A program made the position numbers and the translations under genes. Under the pieces are notes generated by a model, which saw only the letters and a list, made by a program, of their open reading frames with translations, searched no databases and was not told the origin of the DNA. DNA of 64,000 nt from Balanoglossus misakiensis (Eukaryota; Hemichordata): the NCBI GenBank assembly GCA_040954595.2, contig CM082596.2:3038001-3102000 (forward strand), read 5' to 3'. Below are positions 63,315 through 64,000 of the stretch, one piece after another (position 1 is the first letter of the stretch; every line of letters starts with the position of its first letter).

Positions 63315-63320
63315 TTTATT
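63315..63320 (-). promoter_or_regulatory. Poly(A) signal AATAAA of the minus-strand gene at the right edge
   Basis: TTTATT on the plus strand, 108 bases downstream of the stop codon of the minus-strand exon ending at 63428. Its position supports that exon being a genuine last exon. Confidence 0.5.
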
Positions 63321-63427
63321 TCAAACTAAAGTTACAGGTCAAGATTATTAAATTTTCATAATGCTCAATACACAGCCTCAACCTCCTCTGAAATTTTAGT
63401 TGCCTGGCAACCATGGAAGACAGTGAA

Positions 63428-63612
63428 TTATTCACAACTTTTATCCCAAAATCTGTCCACTATTTTCCCACAACAACGGCAAGCAAGACATTTGACATTA
63501 TCGTAGTGCACTTCCTGGACTTCTATTATTTTTGAAAAAGTGTCCCCAGCATTGCCATCTCTCCAGGTATTAAAAACATATACCAGTACATGATGTGCTT
63601 GGCGGACCTCGT
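63428..63612 (-). CDS. Probable terminal exon of an unrecognised gene, Cys-rich C-terminus
   Basis: On the minus strand an acceptor (ttttcacag) is followed by an open frame of 61 codons ending in TAA at 63430-63428. The peptide starts near EVRQAHHVLVYVF and contains FSKIIEVQEV, a cluster CLACRCCG, and IVDRFWDKSCE at the very end. The composition looks coding, and AATAAA follows 108 bases downstream. The CxxCxCC cluster could bind metal or be lipidated, but I do not recognise the family. The upstream exon was not found; the open frame read back from a possible donor near 63722 hits a stop quickly, so the preceding exon is probably beyond the window. Confidence 0.45.
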
Positions 63613-64000
63613 CTGTGAAAATGCAAACAAACATCACCCATTGACAGGTACAAAACAGGCAGCTCTCTCTGTCTCTGAGATCTAGAGTGTGACATATTGC
63701 AATTATAGTTTTATTCCCCAAATTTACCTTCATTTATTACAACCCAAAGGGAAAAAACGCAAAGAATTTATGACTCTAGAGGGCAGACTACACTTCCGCA
63801 GATCACCCATGCATTACCAGAGCAGAAAAAAATCCTTCACCGTGATTTCAGTGAAAAGTAAGATTTTTTTACCATTCTGTGCAGGAGTTGAGAGACTTTT
63901 ACAAGATTATTTGGTTCTTGTAGCCTTGGGTAAGACTTTTATCAGGCAGTACGACAGAGTTGAGTACAATGACTTCAGCTGGGATGTTTACATTGCATCC

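Overview
The window is animal nuclear DNA from an invertebrate bilaterian. Genes are split into many short exons with GT-AG introns, several families have vertebrate-like exon counts, intergenic DNA is AT-rich, and poly(A) signals are AATAAA. I cannot name the species. The conserved gene structures would suit a slowly evolving marine lineage (hemichordate, cephalochordate, mollusc, brachiopod or similar), but that is inference. All gene models were assembled by hand from splice sites and reading-frame continuity; every exon junction listed keeps the frame.

Layout, left to right. (1) 48-557, minus: first coding exon of a class A peptide-type GPCR that runs off the left edge. (2) 5751-6818, plus: an uninterrupted 355-residue ORF that joins a PDZ domain to a C-terminal beta-trefoil with a clear interleukin-1-family signature; this is the most unusual object in the window. 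(3) 10608-10679, minus: tRNA-Glu(UUC). (4) 11992-15215, plus: ten-exon ankyrin-repeat protein built by duplication of a three-exon block and ending in a prenylation (CaaX) motif. (5) 17606-21558, minus: Beclin 1, tail-to-tail with the ankyrin gene. (6) 24633-26412, plus: guanylate kinase. (7) 28593-33223, plus: M3-family oligopeptidase A-like metallopeptidase in 18 exons with a probable mitochondrial presequence. (8) 34741-56776, minus: a complete 50-exon neurobeachin-like (NBEAL1/2) BEACH-WD40 gene. (9) 57322-62114, plus: a SOCS6/7-type SH2-SOCS box protein, head-to-head with NBEAL. (10) 63428-63612, minus: probable last exon of an unrecognised gene entering from the right.

The genes are not an operon and share no single pathway. 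Beclin 1 (autophagy), NBEAL (vesicle traffic) and SOCS6/7 (cytokine and receptor-kinase signalling) are ordinary conserved neighbours. Two gene pairs converge with nearly abutting or close 3' ends (ankyrin/Beclin 1, M3 peptidase/NBEAL), and NBEAL/SOCS plus possibly Beclin 1/GUK1 share divergent upstream regions. Long stretches at 558-5717, 7460-10595, 10680-11991 and the 2.3 kb introns of NBEAL hold no coding sequence I can support. They carry microsatellites and a few inverted repeats, including a foldback element inside the last NBEAL intron and a near-perfect 20-bp-stem hairpin between Beclin 1 and GUK1.
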